DNA from: a bacterium
Lineage (GTDB): Bacteria > Bacillota > Bacilli > Lactobacillales > Streptococcaceae
Direction of reading: 5' to 3'
DNA: 64,000 nt
Assembly: GCA_905221145.1 (NCBI GenBank)
Contig: CAJNCA010000004.1
Location: 78,774-142,773, forward strand
Below the pieces are notes generated by a model. The model searched no databases. It was not told where the DNA came from and saw nothing but the letters and a program-made list of their open reading frames with translations. Positions 1-9,312 of this stretch are shown one piece after another (position 1 is the stretch's first letter; every line of letters starts with the position of its first letter). Made by a program: the position numbers and the translations under genes.

Positions 1-23
1 TTGATAACCGCTAAACAGATAAG

Positions 24-62
24 AAAAAGCCCTGTTCCTCAAATCGAGGAGCAAGGCTTTTT
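24..62 (-). terminator. Rho-independent terminator of the aquaporin gene
   Basis: On the minus strand a GC-containing stem (outer arms 24-32 and 54-62, inner GTTCCTC/GAGGAGC-type pairing) ends in a run of T just downstream of the aquaporin stop codon. Seen directly in the sequence. Confidence 0.8.
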
Positions 63-71
63 GAGTTTCAA

Positions 72-740
72 TTATTCTTCTGTTCCAAGGAAGTTTTTAG
101 CAACAAGGGCTGCAAGAATCCCTCCAACGATTGGAGCAAGGATGAAAATCCATACTTGTTGAAGGGCTGCGCCACCTACCAAGATAGCAGGAGCCAAGCT
201 ACGGGCTGGGTTAACTGAAAGTCCAGTAATGTTCAAACCCACAAGGATCATGGCCATCAATGACAAACCGATTACCAAACCAGCAATCGCTCCATTTCCC
301 TTGCTTTCTGAAGTCACGGTCATGATAACCAAGACAAACAAGAAAGTTGCGATGACTTCAAACAAGAAACCACCAAAGACAGTGACACCGTTAGCCAAGG
401 CATTTTCACCAAGACTAGCAGTTGACATGCCTGAGTTAGACAAGAGGAAGAATACCGCAGCTGACGCAAGGAAAGCTCCAACTACTTGTCCAAGGATGTA
501 GTTTACAAGTTCTGAAGATGACAAGCGTTTGTTTACAAACATAGCAATCGAAACAGCTGGGTTCAAGTGAGCACCTGAAACAGTCCCGATTGAGTAGGCT
601 GCAACTACGATTGCCAGACCAAAGGCAAAGGCGATTCCAAGGTGACCAAGACCTTCAACACCATTCCCAAAAACAACAGCTCCTGTCCCAATGAACACAA
701 GCATGAAAGTACCGATTAATTCAGCGACAAATTTTTTCAT
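72..740 (-). CDS. Aquaporin (MIP family)
   Basis: A 222-residue integral membrane channel of the major intrinsic protein family. Both signature half-helix motifs are visible: N60-P61-A62 and N177-P178-A179-R180. The arginine of the second motif is followed by Ser rather than the Asp usual in glycerol facilitators, which favours a water-type (AqpZ-like) channel. About six hydrophobic segments span the whole length, the normal size for the family. The gene stands alone, with its own promoter upstream and terminator downstream. In pneumococcus the gene at this position has been linked to water, oxygen and peroxide movement (AqpC); carrying that over is inference. The start has a good AAGGAG-type ribosome site. 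Confidence 0.9.
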   Translation of the reverse strand: MKKFVAELIGTFMLVFIGTGAVVFGNGVEGLGHLGIAFAFGLAIVVAAYSIGTVSGAHLNPAVSIAMFVNKRLSSSELVNYILGQVVGAFLASAAVFFLLSNSGMSTASLGENALANGVTVFGGFLFEVIATFLFVLVIMTVTSESKGNGAIAGLVIGLSLMAMILVGLNITGLSVNPARSLAPAILVGGAALQQVWIFILAPIVGGILAALVAKNFLGTEE

Positions 741-772
741 TTTCTTTCTCCTTTATTCAAAAACTAGATACT

Positions 773-801
773 AGTCTATCAAAAGTAGGAAAGGGTTTCA
801 A
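773..801 (-). promoter_or_regulatory. Promoter of the aquaporin gene
   Basis: On the minus strand TTGAAA (796-801) and TAGACT (773-778) are separated by 17 bp. It lies about 30 bp upstream of the aquaporin start codon. Confidence 0.65.
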
Positions 802-854
802 GAAAATTGATTGGAAATTTCAGGTTAGAATTCTGTAAAAACGGTATTGTTTAT

Positions 855-883
855 TTGAAACATTTTTCCTAAAGGTATATAAT
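855..883 (+). promoter_or_regulatory. Promoter of the acetoin reductase gene
   Basis: TTGAAA (855-860), a 17-bp spacer and a perfect TATAAT (878-883) lie upstream of a leader of about 105 nt. Just before the ribosome site the leader holds a short inverted repeat, GGTAT..ATACC (967-981), of unknown role. Confidence 0.7.
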
Positions 884-994
884 GTTAACATAATTCAAAT
901 AGGTTATTGTATTCCTAATTTGAACTAATTTTTACAACTTTGCTGTTCTTTTATGAACGTTTGAATGGTATCGTGAATACCAAGGAGGAATCAT

Positions 995-1759
995 ATGTCT
1001 AAAGTTGCTATTGTCACAGGTGCAGGTCAAGGAATCGGTTTTGCAATTGCGAAACGATTGGTTCAAGATGGCTTTAAGGTAGGAGTCTTAGACTACAATC
1101 CCGAAACAGCTGAAAAGGCTGTTGCCGAATTATCAGCTGAAAATGCCTTTGCTGTCGTAGCTGATGTTTCGAAACAGGCAGAAGTTGCCCAAGCATTTAA
1201 ACAGGTTGTTGACCATTTTGGTGATTTGAATGTTGTCGTAAATAACGCTGGTGTTGCTCCAACCACTCCTCTTGATACAATTACTGAGGAACAATTTACA
1301 CGTACCTTCGGTATCAACGTTGGTGGTGTCATTTGGGGTTCACAAGCTGCACAAGCGCAATTTAAAGCGCTTGGCCACGGAGGTAAAATTATCAACGCAA
1401 CCTCTCAAGCTGGTGTAGTCGGTAATCCAAATCTAACTGTTTATGGTGGAACAAAATTTGCTGTTCGCGGAATTACGCAAACATTAGCCCGTGATTTAGC
1501 AGACTCAGGCATAACTGTTAACGCCTACGCACCAGGTATTGTTAAAACACCAATGATGTACGATATCGCTCATGAAGTTGGTAAAAATGCAGGAAAAGAT
1601 GACGAGTGGGGTATGCAGACATTTGCAAAAGATATTACCCTAAAACGCCTATCTGAACCAGAAGATGTAGCTGCAGCCGTCAGCTTCCTCGCAGGACCAG
1701 ACTCAAACTACATTACAGGACAAACCATTATCGTTGATGGTGGTATGCAATTCCATTAA
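995..1759 (+). CDS. butA: (S)-acetoin forming diacetyl reductase / acetoin reductase (SDR family)
   Basis: A 254-residue short-chain dehydrogenase/reductase. The N-terminal cofactor loop TGAGQGIG (8-15), the NNAG motif (about 83-86) and the catalytic set Ser137, Tyr150, Lys154 are all present, and the length is typical of the family. The match to acetoin/diacetyl reductases (NADH-dependent interconversion of diacetyl, acetoin and butanediol in pyruvate overflow metabolism) is from overall resemblance, so another small alcohol substrate is possible. The start has a strong AAGGAGG ribosome site. It is monocistronic, with its own promoter and a terminator right after the stop. Confidence 0.82.
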   Translation: MSKVAIVTGAGQGIGFAIAKRLVQDGFKVGVLDYNPETAEKAVAELSAENAFAVVADVSKQAEVAQAFKQVVDHFGDLNVVVNNAGVAPTTPLDTITEEQFTRTFGINVGGVIWGSQAAQAQFKALGHGGKIINATSQAGVVGNPNLTVYGGTKFAVRGITQTLARDLADSGITVNAYAPGIVKTPMMYDIAHEVGKNAGKDDEWGMQTFAKDITLKRLSEPEDVAAAVSFLAGPDSNYITGQTIIVDGGMQFH

Positions 1760-1767
1760 GATACAGG

Positions 1768-1800
1768 AAAAGAGGTTAGAAAATGATTCAACCTCTTTTA
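1768..1800 (+). terminator. Terminator after butA
   Basis: Inverted repeat AAAAGAGGTT / AACCTCTTTT with a T-run on the plus side, starting nine bases after the butA stop. Confidence 0.75.
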
Positions 1801-1866
1801 TTAGTTTTCATTATCAGTTAGGAGTGTACAATAGAAACCCTATTACTAAGTAATACTAGTTAATCC

Positions 1867-2658
1867 CTAATATTGAAAAGACAGGATAGTTTCTTTCAAG
1901 TCATCTTGTAAACTATTTCTCTGGTCAAGTTGGACATAGACTTCCAACAGACAGGATCTGAAGTTGGAAAATTTGTAAAAATCCTCCCTTTCTTCTATCG
2001 GAAAATCAACCGTTTTTATCCAAGAGGCTACTTGCTCTTGCGCTAACTTCCCTTGTAAAATCGGTTCATAAAGTACTCTGGCTAAACGCCAATCTTCATC
2101 ATCTGTAAAACGAATCGCAATTCTTTTAAACAGTTGGCCAAGTATGTCAAATACTTCATGAACTCTGTTTTTAGGAAAGTCTGGATGACAAACTACCTCT
2201 GTCAGTAAATCGGCTCCATGTGCAAAAGCGTGAACCCAACCATACTGACTTGAAAAACCTGTCGTGTCCTTTTCTTTTGAAAGATAGTGCAAACCTTGAT
2301 TTAAAAGGACATTGCGAATTTCTGCTTTTAATCCCTGATAAAAAACCGATTGCTGGTTGGCATCCGCAGACAAGAGGTTTGCATAAACAAGTGCCCTAAA
2401 AGAACGTTCAAGTGTTGGCAGACCTACCATATCAATCTCTTTATCTAGTCCTCCATCAGCTGAGACCACCTCAGCTATGAAATCAAATTGTTCCTGTGTA
2501 AATAGCTCTTCCTGAATCCCTCTAGCAAAGCTTGTAAAAACAAGGTCATCGCGAATTTCTGGAGAAGAATCTCCCAAATGGTCAAGCAACCACTGGATTT
2601 CCTCCTGATGATAACTTGGTTTTTCTTCTGCTATTTTTCTTAGTAACTCTTGATACAT
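1867..2658 (-). CDS. DUF2785 domain protein
   Basis: A 263-residue soluble, acidic protein with no signal peptide or membrane segment. Its character (helical, repeated Leu/Phe/Trp positions, a central AFAHGADLL stretch) fits the DUF2785 family of unknown function. It is separated from the pepF group by a gap of more than 100 bp and from butA by converging terminators, so it is probably transcribed alone or as the last gene of the pepF run. No catalytic motif could be named. Confidence 0.7.
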   Translation of the reverse strand: MYQELLRKIAEEKPSYHQEEIQWLLDHLGDSSPEIRDDLVFTSFARGIQEELFTQEQFDFIAEVVSADGGLDKEIDMVGLPTLERSFRALVYANLLSADANQQSVFYQGLKAEIRNVLLNQGLHYLSKEKDTTGFSSQYGWVHAFAHGADLLTEVVCHPDFPKNRVHEVFDILGQLFKRIAIRFTDDEDWRLARVLYEPILQGKLAQEQVASWIKTVDFPIEEREDFYKFSNFRSCLLEVYVQLDQRNSLQDDLKETILSFQY

Positions 2659-2766
2659 GGTCAGTACCTCTACATTTCTAGCAACTGTTCAAAAAGCCAG
2701 CCTTAAATGTCTTAATATTGAATTCTCAATTAAATACAATCTGATAAAAAATGAAGTAAATAACTA

Positions 2767-2880
2767 TCAATACCAACTTACCGCAAGTTCAAATTTAACA
2801 TCACGACCTTCAAAGGCATTTTTAAAAATAGCTACAGCTAATCCAATTATAATGACGCTTAACAAGCCTATAAACATCAT
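2767..2880 (-). CDS. Small single-span membrane peptide (37 aa)
   Basis: A short open frame begins with two Met codons preceded by an AAAGGTTG-like ribosome site. It encodes a hydrophobic N-terminal helix (MMFIGLLSVIIIGLAVAIF) followed by a short charged tail ending VSWY. It sits just downstream of pepF on the same strand with a 23-bp gap, so it could be the last member of that operon. I do not recognise it. The helix-plus-tail architecture and plausible ribosome site support a real gene, but there is no independent evidence for translation. Confidence 0.5.
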   Translation of the reverse strand: MMFIGLLSVIIIGLAVAIFKNAFEGRDVKFELAVSWY

Positions 2881-2903
2881 TCTAGAACAACCTTTCTATC
2901 CCC

Positions 2904-4700
2904 TTACTCTCCCAACTGGGCACTGTAGGCGATAATCTGGTCAACTGTGTCTGACAAGAACTGGATGGTATCACGGAGTGGTTTGTCTGTTGAGATATCC
3001 GCTCCGATAATCATAGCTGACTCAAGCGGTGTCTTACTACCACCTGATTTAAGAAGATTGAGCCAGTCTTCAGCTCCAGTTTCTGAATGTTTCAGATGAA
3101 GGTAACCCGCAGTCGAGATAACAAGACCAGCAGAGTAAGTGTAGCTATACAAGCCCATGTAGTAGTGAGCTTGGCGCATCCAAGTCAGAGCCGCATCGTC
3201 ATCAATTTCAATGGCATCACCCCAGAAGTCTGTCAAGACTTCCTTCATAATGCTGTTGAGTTTGCTTGCTCCAAAGGTCTCTCCTTCTTCAATCAATGTA
3301 TACACCTTACGCTGGAAGGCTGCTTCCAAGAGGTGAGTGATGAAATTATGGAAGTAGGTATCTGTCAAGCGGTGGGCAAGGGCAAAGCGTTTTTGACGTG
3401 GGTCATCAGACTGGTGCTCCAAGTAATCACTTAAAAGCAATTCATTGAAGGTTGATGGCGCTTCGACATAGTAGGTCGACATGTGGGCATTAAAATAACT
3501 CTGATGATTATCTGAGAAGATGAATTGACCAGAATGTCCGATTTCATGAATCAAGGTATAGACATCGCTCAAACGACCTGTCCAGCTCATGAGGACATAA
3601 GGGTGCACGCGATATGGATCCGCTGCATAACCGCCAGAATCCTTGCCACTATTGGCAGCAAAGTCCACCCAGCGCTCTTCTTGATAGCGAGCAACTTCCT
3701 GACAATATTCCTGCCCCAAAGGTTCTACCGACTTCATGACCAAATCATAGGCGTCGTCAATGGTCACTTCAGGATTCAGGGCGCTGTCCAAATCCAATTT
3801 CCAGTCTGCAAAGGTCATCTTTTCAAGACCATTCACCTTGGCAACATGCTTGAGGTATCTCTGGGCAACCGGCGCAAAATCCTTCATGATAAGGTCAATC
3901 TGACGGTCAAACATGGCACGATCCACTTCTTGCTCAGCTAGAAGATAATCAAAGACTGAGTCGTAGCCCTTCATATCTGCCAAGAGTTTTTCAGACTTGA
4001 CTTGGGCTAGATAGGCTGCCGCAGCTGTATTTTGGTGCTTACGAAGTCCCTCTGAGAAAGAACGGAAAGATTTCTCACGAACCTCAGCGTCCTCGTGGTT
4101 TTGGTAGAAATTCTCATAGGTGACAAAGCCGTTTTTGTAAGTTTTTCCATGGGCTTCAAAATCAGCCATTTCAAAGTCCCCAGCTCGCATCTTAGTGTAA
4201 ATGTCCTGTGGACTGTAGAAAACTTCACCCAGATTTGTCAAGGCTTTCTCCACATCTGCCCCAAGGTAATGGGCTTTTTTGATTTTGGCCTGACGAATGG
4301 CTGCTGTTAAGTGTGGCAATTTACCCAAACGGTCCAAAACTTCCTCGTCTGCAGCCACCAAGGCGTCGTCAAAGAAGGTCAGAGCTACGCTGGCATCTGT
4401 TTCAAATTCCATCCCAGCTTGGGCAATATTGGCAAATTCTTCATTGCTATAGTCTGTCGTCTGCGGCATAAAACCATAGTTGCCAATATGGCTCATCTGA
4501 ATGTAAATTTGCTCCAATTCCGCAAAGGCCTTTTCAAAATCCTCAAAAGTATGAAGGTTGCCCTTGTAGTCACGGCTAAATTGGTTGATATCTTCGCGAG
4601 CTTTCTCGATTGCACGCAAGAAATCCTCACGGTCTTGGTATAGGGCTGTTAAATCCCAGAGTTCCTTTTCTGGAAATTCTGAACGGTGTTTTTGTTCCAT
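2904..4700 (-). CDS. pepF: Oligoendopeptidase F (M3 family zinc metallopeptidase)
   Basis: A 598-residue cytoplasmic peptidase with the M3 zinc signature H385-E-I-G-H389 and the downstream glutamate region (VEAPSTFNE). The family cleaves oligopeptides of roughly 7-17 residues in peptide turnover. The chosen start (MEQKHRSEF) has a GAGGAAG ribosome site; an upstream in-frame Met would add seven basic residues without one. It is ten bp downstream of rsmE and on the same strand, so it is probably cotranscribed with prmA-rsmE. Length matches streptococcal PepF/PepB proteins, which are near 600 residues. Confidence 0.93.
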   Translation of the reverse strand: MEQKHRSEFPEKELWDLTALYQDREDFLRAIEKAREDINQFSRDYKGNLHTFEDFEKAFAELEQIYIQMSHIGNYGFMPQTTDYSNEEFANIAQAGMEFETDASVALTFFDDALVAADEEVLDRLGKLPHLTAAIRQAKIKKAHYLGADVEKALTNLGEVFYSPQDIYTKMRAGDFEMADFEAHGKTYKNGFVTYENFYQNHEDAEVREKSFRSFSEGLRKHQNTAAAAYLAQVKSEKLLADMKGYDSVFDYLLAEQEVDRAMFDRQIDLIMKDFAPVAQRYLKHVAKVNGLEKMTFADWKLDLDSALNPEVTIDDAYDLVMKSVEPLGQEYCQEVARYQEERWVDFAANSGKDSGGYAADPYRVHPYVLMSWTGRLSDVYTLIHEIGHSGQFIFSDNHQSYFNAHMSTYYVEAPSTFNELLLSDYLEHQSDDPRQKRFALAHRLTDTYFHNFITHLLEAAFQRKVYTLIEEGETFGASKLNSIMKEVLTDFWGDAIEIDDDAALTWMRQAHYYMGLYSYTYSAGLVISTAGYLHLKHSETGAEDWLNLLKSGGSKTPLESAMIIGADISTDKPLRDTIQFLSDTVDQIIAYSAQLGE

Positions 4701-4710
4701 TTTCTTCCTC

Positions 4711-5454
4711 TTATTTCTCAAATTCTAATAAAACACTAAGGGCTGATAAGGCGTAAAGTGGTGCCGTCTCTGCTCGTAGGATACGAGGTCCAAGTCCTGC
4801 CAAGACCGCTCCTTTAGCTTCAAAACTCTCAATTTCTGCAGGTGAGAGACCGCCTTCTGGACCAAAGATAAAGAGCAATTTGGCTCCTTTTTCAAGACCA
4901 GTGACTGCTTGCAGAAGCGCAGCAGCTTCTCCTTCTTTAGCTGATTCTTCATAAGCTACTACGATAGAGTCAAACTGGTCCAGTTGAACTAGAAAGTCAG
5001 CTTTCTTCTCAAAAAGCTTGATACTTGGGACCAGATTACGCTTGCTTTGTTCTGCCGCTCCAAGGGCAATTTTTTCCAGTTTTTCAACTTTTTTGCCCAA
5101 TTTCTTGCCATCCCACTTAGCAACGGACCAATCGGCAGGAAAGGCCCAGATTTGGCTGGCGCCTAGTTCTGTTACTTTCTGAGTAATAAACTCCAGCTTG
5201 TCTCCCTTAGGAAAGCCTGATGCGATAGTCACATGAACTGGTAGTTCTACATTGTCAGTTAATTCTTGGACCAACTCAAACTGACGTGCTTCCACATCCA
5301 GCACGCGCGCCAAGCGCTTAATGCCATCATCAAAGACCAAAGTAACCTCATCCTCTTCTTTCAAGCGCATGACCTGAAACATATGCTTGCTGGTTTCCTT
5401 GTCCTCAATGGTGACAGGAGAGATTGCACTGCCTTTTACAAAATACTGCTGCAT
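4711..5454 (-). CDS. rsmE: 16S rRNA (uracil(1498)-N(3))-methyltransferase
   Basis: A 247-residue SPOUT-family methyltransferase that modifies U1498 of 16S rRNA. The C-terminal knot sequences FIFGPEGGLSPAEIE and GLGPRILRAETAP are characteristic, and a PUA-like N-terminal domain precedes them. The start at 5454 (MQQYFVKG) is chosen because a perfect GGAGG lies five bases upstream, within the last codons of prmA; one base separates the two genes. Translational coupling with prmA pairs two ribosome-modifying enzymes. Confidence 0.93.
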   Translation of the reverse strand: MQQYFVKGSAISPVTIEDKETSKHMFQVMRLKEEDEVTLVFDDGIKRLARVLDVEARQFELVQELTDNVELPVHVTIASGFPKGDKLEFITQKVTELGASQIWAFPADWSVAKWDGKKLGKKVEKLEKIALGAAEQSKRNLVPSIKLFEKKADFLVQLDQFDSIVVAYEESAKEGEAAALLQAVTGLEKGAKLLFIFGPEGGLSPAEIESFEAKGAVLAGLGPRILRAETAPLYALSALSVLLEFEK

Positions 5455-5455
5455 G

Positions 5456-6406
5456 CTAGCCTCCAATCACACCTGAAATATCCTTGGTTTTCTTAAAGAC
5501 ACAGGCATTCCATTCCCCTTGAACCATATGAGTTTCGAGGAAAAATCCAGCTGACTCAGCTGACTCGCGCACCATGTCCCACTTGTCCTTGATAATGCCA
5601 CTCATGATCAGGTAGCCTTCATCCTTGACCAAGCGATAAGCATCCTCCGTCAGATGAATGAGAATATCCGCCAAGATATTAGCCACGATGACATCTGCCT
5701 CAATCTCTACACCCTTGAGCAAATCTCCAGCAGCAACGTGAATGTTTTCCATTCCAGGGTTGAGCTCAATATTTTCCTGAGCCACACGAACCGCTACATC
5801 ATCCAGGTCATAGGCGAAAATTTCCTTGGCACCAAGAAGCGAGCTGGCAATAGAAAGAACTCCTGAACCAGTCCCCACATCCAGCACCGTTTCACCACCA
5901 CGAAGGACCTGCTCCAAAGCAAAAAGGCTCATCTTGGTCGTTGGATGAGTACCCGTACCAAAGGCCATACCAGGATCCAGCTTGATAATCTTTTCTCCCG
6001 CAGTCGCCTCATAGTCTGTCCAAGATGGCACGATGGTCAAATCATGAGTGATACGAGCTGGTTCATAGTATTTCTTCCAGTTGTCTGCCCAGTCTTCCTC
6101 AGCCAAGGCAGTCGTCCCCATCTTGACCTCTCCCAAATCCATAAAGTCTGTCAATTCTGCCAGGCGAGCCTGCAAATCCGCCTCAACCACTGCTACATCA
6201 ACCGTATCAGGATAGTAGGCTGTTACAACGATTTCTTCTTGTTGCTCAACCTCTGGGAAAATTTCACCAAAACGATCCACATTTCCCACATAGTCCATGC
6301 TGTCTTCAATCGCAACACCTTGGGCACCTAGCTCAATCAAGAGGTTGGAAACCAACTCCTCCCCCTCACGCTTAACCGTAACTTTTAACTCTTGCCATGT
6401 TTCCAT
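5456..6406 (-). CDS. prmA: Ribosomal protein L11 methyltransferase
   Basis: A 316-residue SAM-dependent methyltransferase that trimethylates ribosomal protein L11. Visible motifs are the [12 protein letters not shown] substrate loop, the SAM-binding [13 protein letters not shown] and the NILADIL catalytic-loop motif. The start METWQELKV gives the usual family length. An in-frame Met nine codons upstream exists but neither has a strong ribosome site. It heads the prmA-rsmE-pepF run, with about 140 bp to the NUDIX gene upstream. Confidence 0.94.
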   Translation of the reverse strand: METWQELKVTVKREGEELVSNLLIELGAQGVAIEDSMDYVGNVDRFGEIFPEVEQQEEIVVTAYYPDTVDVAVVEADLQARLAELTDFMDLGEVKMGTTALAEEDWADNWKKYYEPARITHDLTIVPSWTDYEATAGEKIIKLDPGMAFGTGTHPTTKMSLFALEQVLRGGETVLDVGTGSGVLSIASSLLGAKEIFAYDLDDVAVRVAQENIELNPGMENIHVAAGDLLKGVEIEADVIVANILADILIHLTEDAYRLVKDEGYLIMSGIIKDKWDMVRESAESAGFFLETHMVQGEWNACVFKKTKDISGVIGG

Positions 6407-6543
6407 CATTAAGATACCAAGCCCGTAAAACACAAAGCCAAAATAGGAAATTCTCTGAAGACGCTTGTGTCTAAGAGAAGTTTATTTTTTTGGCACAGTG
6501 TTTAGGGCGGGTTCAGTTTAGAAATGTAACTGAACCATCCTTT

Positions 6544-6972
6544 CTAATCACTTACTTTTAAATAATCTTTTAATCTCTCTTGTAACTGAGGTACAACTTG
6601 ACTGGAACTAAGAAATTCCTCCACATTCATCAGCTGATAGCCCTGTCCTTCATCTCCAAATACGATACTGTCAAACTGATCCTGTGTCAACTTCCCAACT
6701 AGAAAAACGGATTGTTTATCCGCAAAAAGCATACTTGGATAAACCTTCGCCCAGGTCAGACAATCCTCAGTAAGATGAATTCCCAGTTCTTCATAAACTT
6801 CACGCGCCGCGCACTCAAAAGGACTTTCATTACCTTCGCGTCCACCACCGGACAGTTCCCACATATTGGGCCAGGGAATGCTTGCCTTATCATCGCGTAA
6901 GATAGTCAAGAGCTTATCCCCACAAAACAAAGCAATCTTGCAGCCTGTGAAATCAGAAATTTCTATTTCCAT
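6544..6972 (-). CDS. NUDIX hydrolase
   Basis: A 142-residue protein with a complete Nudix box (G-x5-E-x7-REVYEELGI), the metal-binding motif of enzymes that hydrolyse nucleoside diphosphates linked to other groups. The substrate cannot be read from the sequence; the short length suggests an MutT-like or housecleaning enzyme. It lies nine bp after the DUF3013 gene on the same strand, so the two are likely cotranscribed. Between it and prmA is a GGTTCAGTT/AACTGAACC hairpin without a clear T-run. Confidence 0.85.
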   Translation of the reverse strand: MEIEISDFTGCKIALFCGDKLLTILRDDKASIPWPNMWELSGGGREGNESPFECAAREVYEELGIHLTEDCLTWAKVYPSMLFADKQSVFLVGKLTQDQFDSIVFGDEGQGYQLMNVEEFLSSSQVVPQLQERLKDYLKVSD

Positions 6973-6981
6973 GTCAAACTC

Positions 6982-7452
6982 CTAGTATCTCGGATAAGGA
7001 TAAAATTCTCCCTCTTCCAAGCCAACTTTTCCTTCTTCAAAGACTTCTTGGTTCCATTCCATGACGAATTCTTCTGCTTCTGGGTCTTCCAAAAAATCCA
7101 TAAGAGCATCTAGTCCAACCTCTGCAGTATCTTTGAGGAAAAGGGAAAAATAAGCTAAAAATTCACGAGAAAATCCTTTTTTAGGCAGATAAGGGATAAC
7201 AGTCAAATAATCTTCCTCATTGACGGTTGACTTGGCAGGGTTGTAAAAAAGCACTGCTTCTTCAAAGAGAATATCATCTGACGAAACTTCTCCATCCTCA
7301 TCCACCATCTCCACACCTGCAGCATTTTGTGCCTCTAGTAGAAAACTCACTTCTACCGCGTGGTTACGCTTGTCCCAACTAATCTCAAAGTCAAATGGAA
7401 AATTCTTCTCCAACTCTTCCTCTAAAACATCTAAAAATCCATATGTTGCCAT
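6982..7452 (-). CDS. DUF3013 family protein
   Basis: A 156-residue, very acidic soluble protein (many Glu/Asp, ending FYPYPRY) matching the streptococcal/lactococcal DUF3013 family of unknown function. It has no signal peptide or membrane helix. It is the first gene of the minus-strand run leading to prmA. It diverges from rarA with 115 bp between them. Confidence 0.75.
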   Translation of the reverse strand: MATYGFLDVLEEELEKNFPFDFEISWDKRNHAVEVSFLLEAQNAAGVEMVDEDGEVSSDDILFEEAVLFYNPAKSTVNEEDYLTVIPYLPKKGFSREFLAYFSLFLKDTAEVGLDALMDFLEDPEAEEFVMEWNQEVFEEGKVGLEEGEFYPYPRY

Positions 7453-7567
7453 TTTGTCCTCTTTCTATGCGACTCTTTAATCGCCCCAATTGCTCGGAAA
7501 TGTGCTAAAATAGATACTACCATCTTACCACATATGTATCAGAAAATCCACGTTAGAAAGGACTGCT

Positions 7568-8839
7568 ATGCCAGACAATCTCGCGCTTCGCATGCGCCCT
7601 AAAACCATCGACCAGGTCATCGGTCAGGAACATCTGGTCGGACAAGGAAAAATCATCCGCCGCATGGTAGAAGCCAACCGCCTGTCCTCCATGATTCTCT
7701 ATGGACCTCCGGGAATCGGCAAGACCAGTATTGCCTCGGCCATCGCTGGAACAACAAAGTATGCCTTTCGGAACTTTAATGCGACAGTTGATAGTAAAAA
7801 GCGACTGCAAGAAATCGCGGAAGAAGCTAAATTTTCAGGTGGACTGGTTCTCCTTCTAGACGAAATTCATCGTCTAGACAAGACTAAGCAAGACTTTCTT
7901 CTGCCACTCTTGGAAAGTGGTCTGGTTATCATGATTGGAGCTACGACCGAAAATCCCTTCTTTTCTGTCACTCCTGCCATTCGCAGTCGCGTTCAGATTT
8001 TTGAGTTGGAACCTCTGTCTAACCAAGACGTCAAAGAGGCCCTGCAGATAGCTCTAACTAACCCTGAACGTGGTTTTGATTTTCCAGTGGAACTAGACGA
8101 GGATGCGCTGGATTTCATCGCGACCTCTACAAACGGAGACCTGCGTTCTGCCTTTAACTCACTGGACTTGGCTGTTCTCTCTACCCCCGAAAATGACAAG
8201 GGCATCCGCCATATTACTCTTGATATCGTGGAAAATAGCCTGCAGCGGAGTTATATTACTATGGACAAAGATGGGGATGGACACTATGATGTCCTCTCAG
8301 CCCTGCAAAAGTCCATCCGTGGCTCGGATGTAGATGCCAGTCTCCACTATGCTGCTCGCTTGATAGAGGCTGGGGATCTTCCTAGTCTCGCTCGTCGTTT
8401 GACCGTTATAGCCTATGAAGATATCGGCTTAGCCAATCCTGAAGCCCAGATTCACACCGTAACTGCTCTGGATGCCGCCCAAAAGATTGGCTTCCCCGAA
8501 GCTCGCATTCTCATTGCGAATGTCGTGATTGATTTGGCCCTTTCTCCAAAATCCAACTCAGCCTATGTAGCTATGGATAAGGCCCTCGCTGATCTCAAAA
8601 CATCAGGGCACTTGCCTATTCCGCGCCACCTGCGTGATGGTCACTACAGTGGAAGCAAGGAACTGGGCAATACCCAAGACTATCTCTATCCACACAACTA
8701 TCCTGGAAATTGGGTTAAACAAGACTATCTACCAGAAAAAATTCGCAATCATCACTATTTCCAGGCAGAAGATACTGGTAAATATGAACGGGCTTTGGCT
8801 CAAAGAAAGGAAGCCATCGACCGTTTGCGAAAAATCTGA
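7568..8839 (+). CDS. rarA: Replication-associated recombination protein A (AAA+ ATPase)
   Basis: A 423-residue AAA+ ATPase of the RarA/MgsA/WRNIP1 family, which acts at stalled replication forks. Walker A GPPGIGKTS (46-54) and Walker B LLLDEIHR (D98-E99) are intact, followed by sensor 1 (IGATTENP) and a clamp-loader-like C-terminal domain (AYEDIGLANPEA). Length is normal. A promoter-like TTGCTC-17-GATACT lies upstream in the divergent gap with DUF3013. The 6S RNA gene follows directly. Confidence 0.93.
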   Translation: MPDNLALRMRPKTIDQVIGQEHLVGQGKIIRRMVEANRLSSMILYGPPGIGKTSIASAIAGTTKYAFRNFNATVDSKKRLQEIAEEAKFSGGLVLLLDEIHRLDKTKQDFLLPLLESGLVIMIGATTENPFFSVTPAIRSRVQIFELEPLSNQDVKEALQIALTNPERGFDFPVELDEDALDFIATSTNGDLRSAFNSLDLAVLSTPENDKGIRHITLDIVENSLQRSYITMDKDGDGHYDVLSALQKSIRGSDVDASLHYAARLIEAGDLPSLARRLTVIAYEDIGLANPEAQIHTVTALDAAQKIGFPEARILIANVVIDLALSPKSNSAYVAMDKALADLKTSGHLPIPRHLRDGHYSGSKELGNTQDYLYPHNYPGNWVKQDYLPEKIRNHHYFQAEDTGKYERALAQRKEAIDRLRKI

Positions 8840-8868
8840 AATCCTTTTCAAAAAATTGCACTTTCCTC

Positions 8869-8896
8869 TTGATTTTTTTTGAAAAAGTGGTATCAT
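8869..8896 (+). promoter_or_regulatory. Promoter of the 6S RNA gene
   Basis: TTGATT (8869-8874), a 16-bp spacer and TATCAT (8891-8896) stand between the rarA stop and the start of the structured RNA. Confidence 0.7.
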
Positions 8897-8902
8897 ATAA
8901 AC

Positions 8903-9099
8903 ATAGAAACGCTGTGGTGTACGACTTCACACTTAAGTGTTGACCGACTATTTTTTGTATTATTAGGGAAACAAAAGTCTTCTAACAGCATGTAGGCCGT
9001 CTCACACGGAAACAGCTTCAGTTAGAGCGAGTTGCCCACCTGCTTAATTGCGCGGGTTCAATACAAACCGTGAAGTTTCGGCACCAATACAGCTTTTTT
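8903..9099 (+). ncRNA. ssrS: 6S RNA
   Basis: A region of about 195 nt without an open frame lies behind a good promoter. Its ends pair (GCTGTGGTGT near 8911-8920 with CACCAATACAGC near 9082-9093), leaving a long, irregular hairpin with a large central bulge, as in 6S RNA. The position downstream of rarA fits Firmicutes 6S genes. 6S RNA binds the sigma-A RNA polymerase holoenzyme and tunes growth-phase transcription. A covariance-model search would settle the identity. The tRNA-Lys gene begins only about five bases after the T-run. Confidence 0.75.
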
Positions 9100-9103
9100 C
9101 TTC

Positions 9104-9176
9104 GCCTCCTTAGCTCAGCTGGCAGAGCAGCGGACTCTTAATCCGTGGGTCACAGGTTCGATCCCTGTAGGGGGCA
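9104..9176 (+). tRNA. tRNA-Lys (anticodon CTT)
   Basis: A full cloverleaf: acceptor GCCTCCT/AGGGGGC, anticodon loop CTCTTAA, T-loop TTCGATC. CCA is not encoded. It follows 6S RNA almost without a gap. Confidence 0.95.
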
Positions 9177-9192
9177 TCTAATACAACAGGAA

Positions 9193-9216
9193 AAGCCTTG
9201 GTTTCAAGGCTTTTTT
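9193..9216 (+). terminator. Terminator after tRNA-Lys
   Basis: AAGCCTTG/CAAGGCTT hairpin with a TTTTTT tail, 16 bases after the tRNA. Confidence 0.85.
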
Positions 9217-9312
9217 GCTTATCTTCTACAAAAAAAGCAAGAGTTTTAGAGGACTATGAATCTAAATATACATTTTGCTTAAATGATTGAAGGTCTTTTC
9301 TTAACAAAAATA

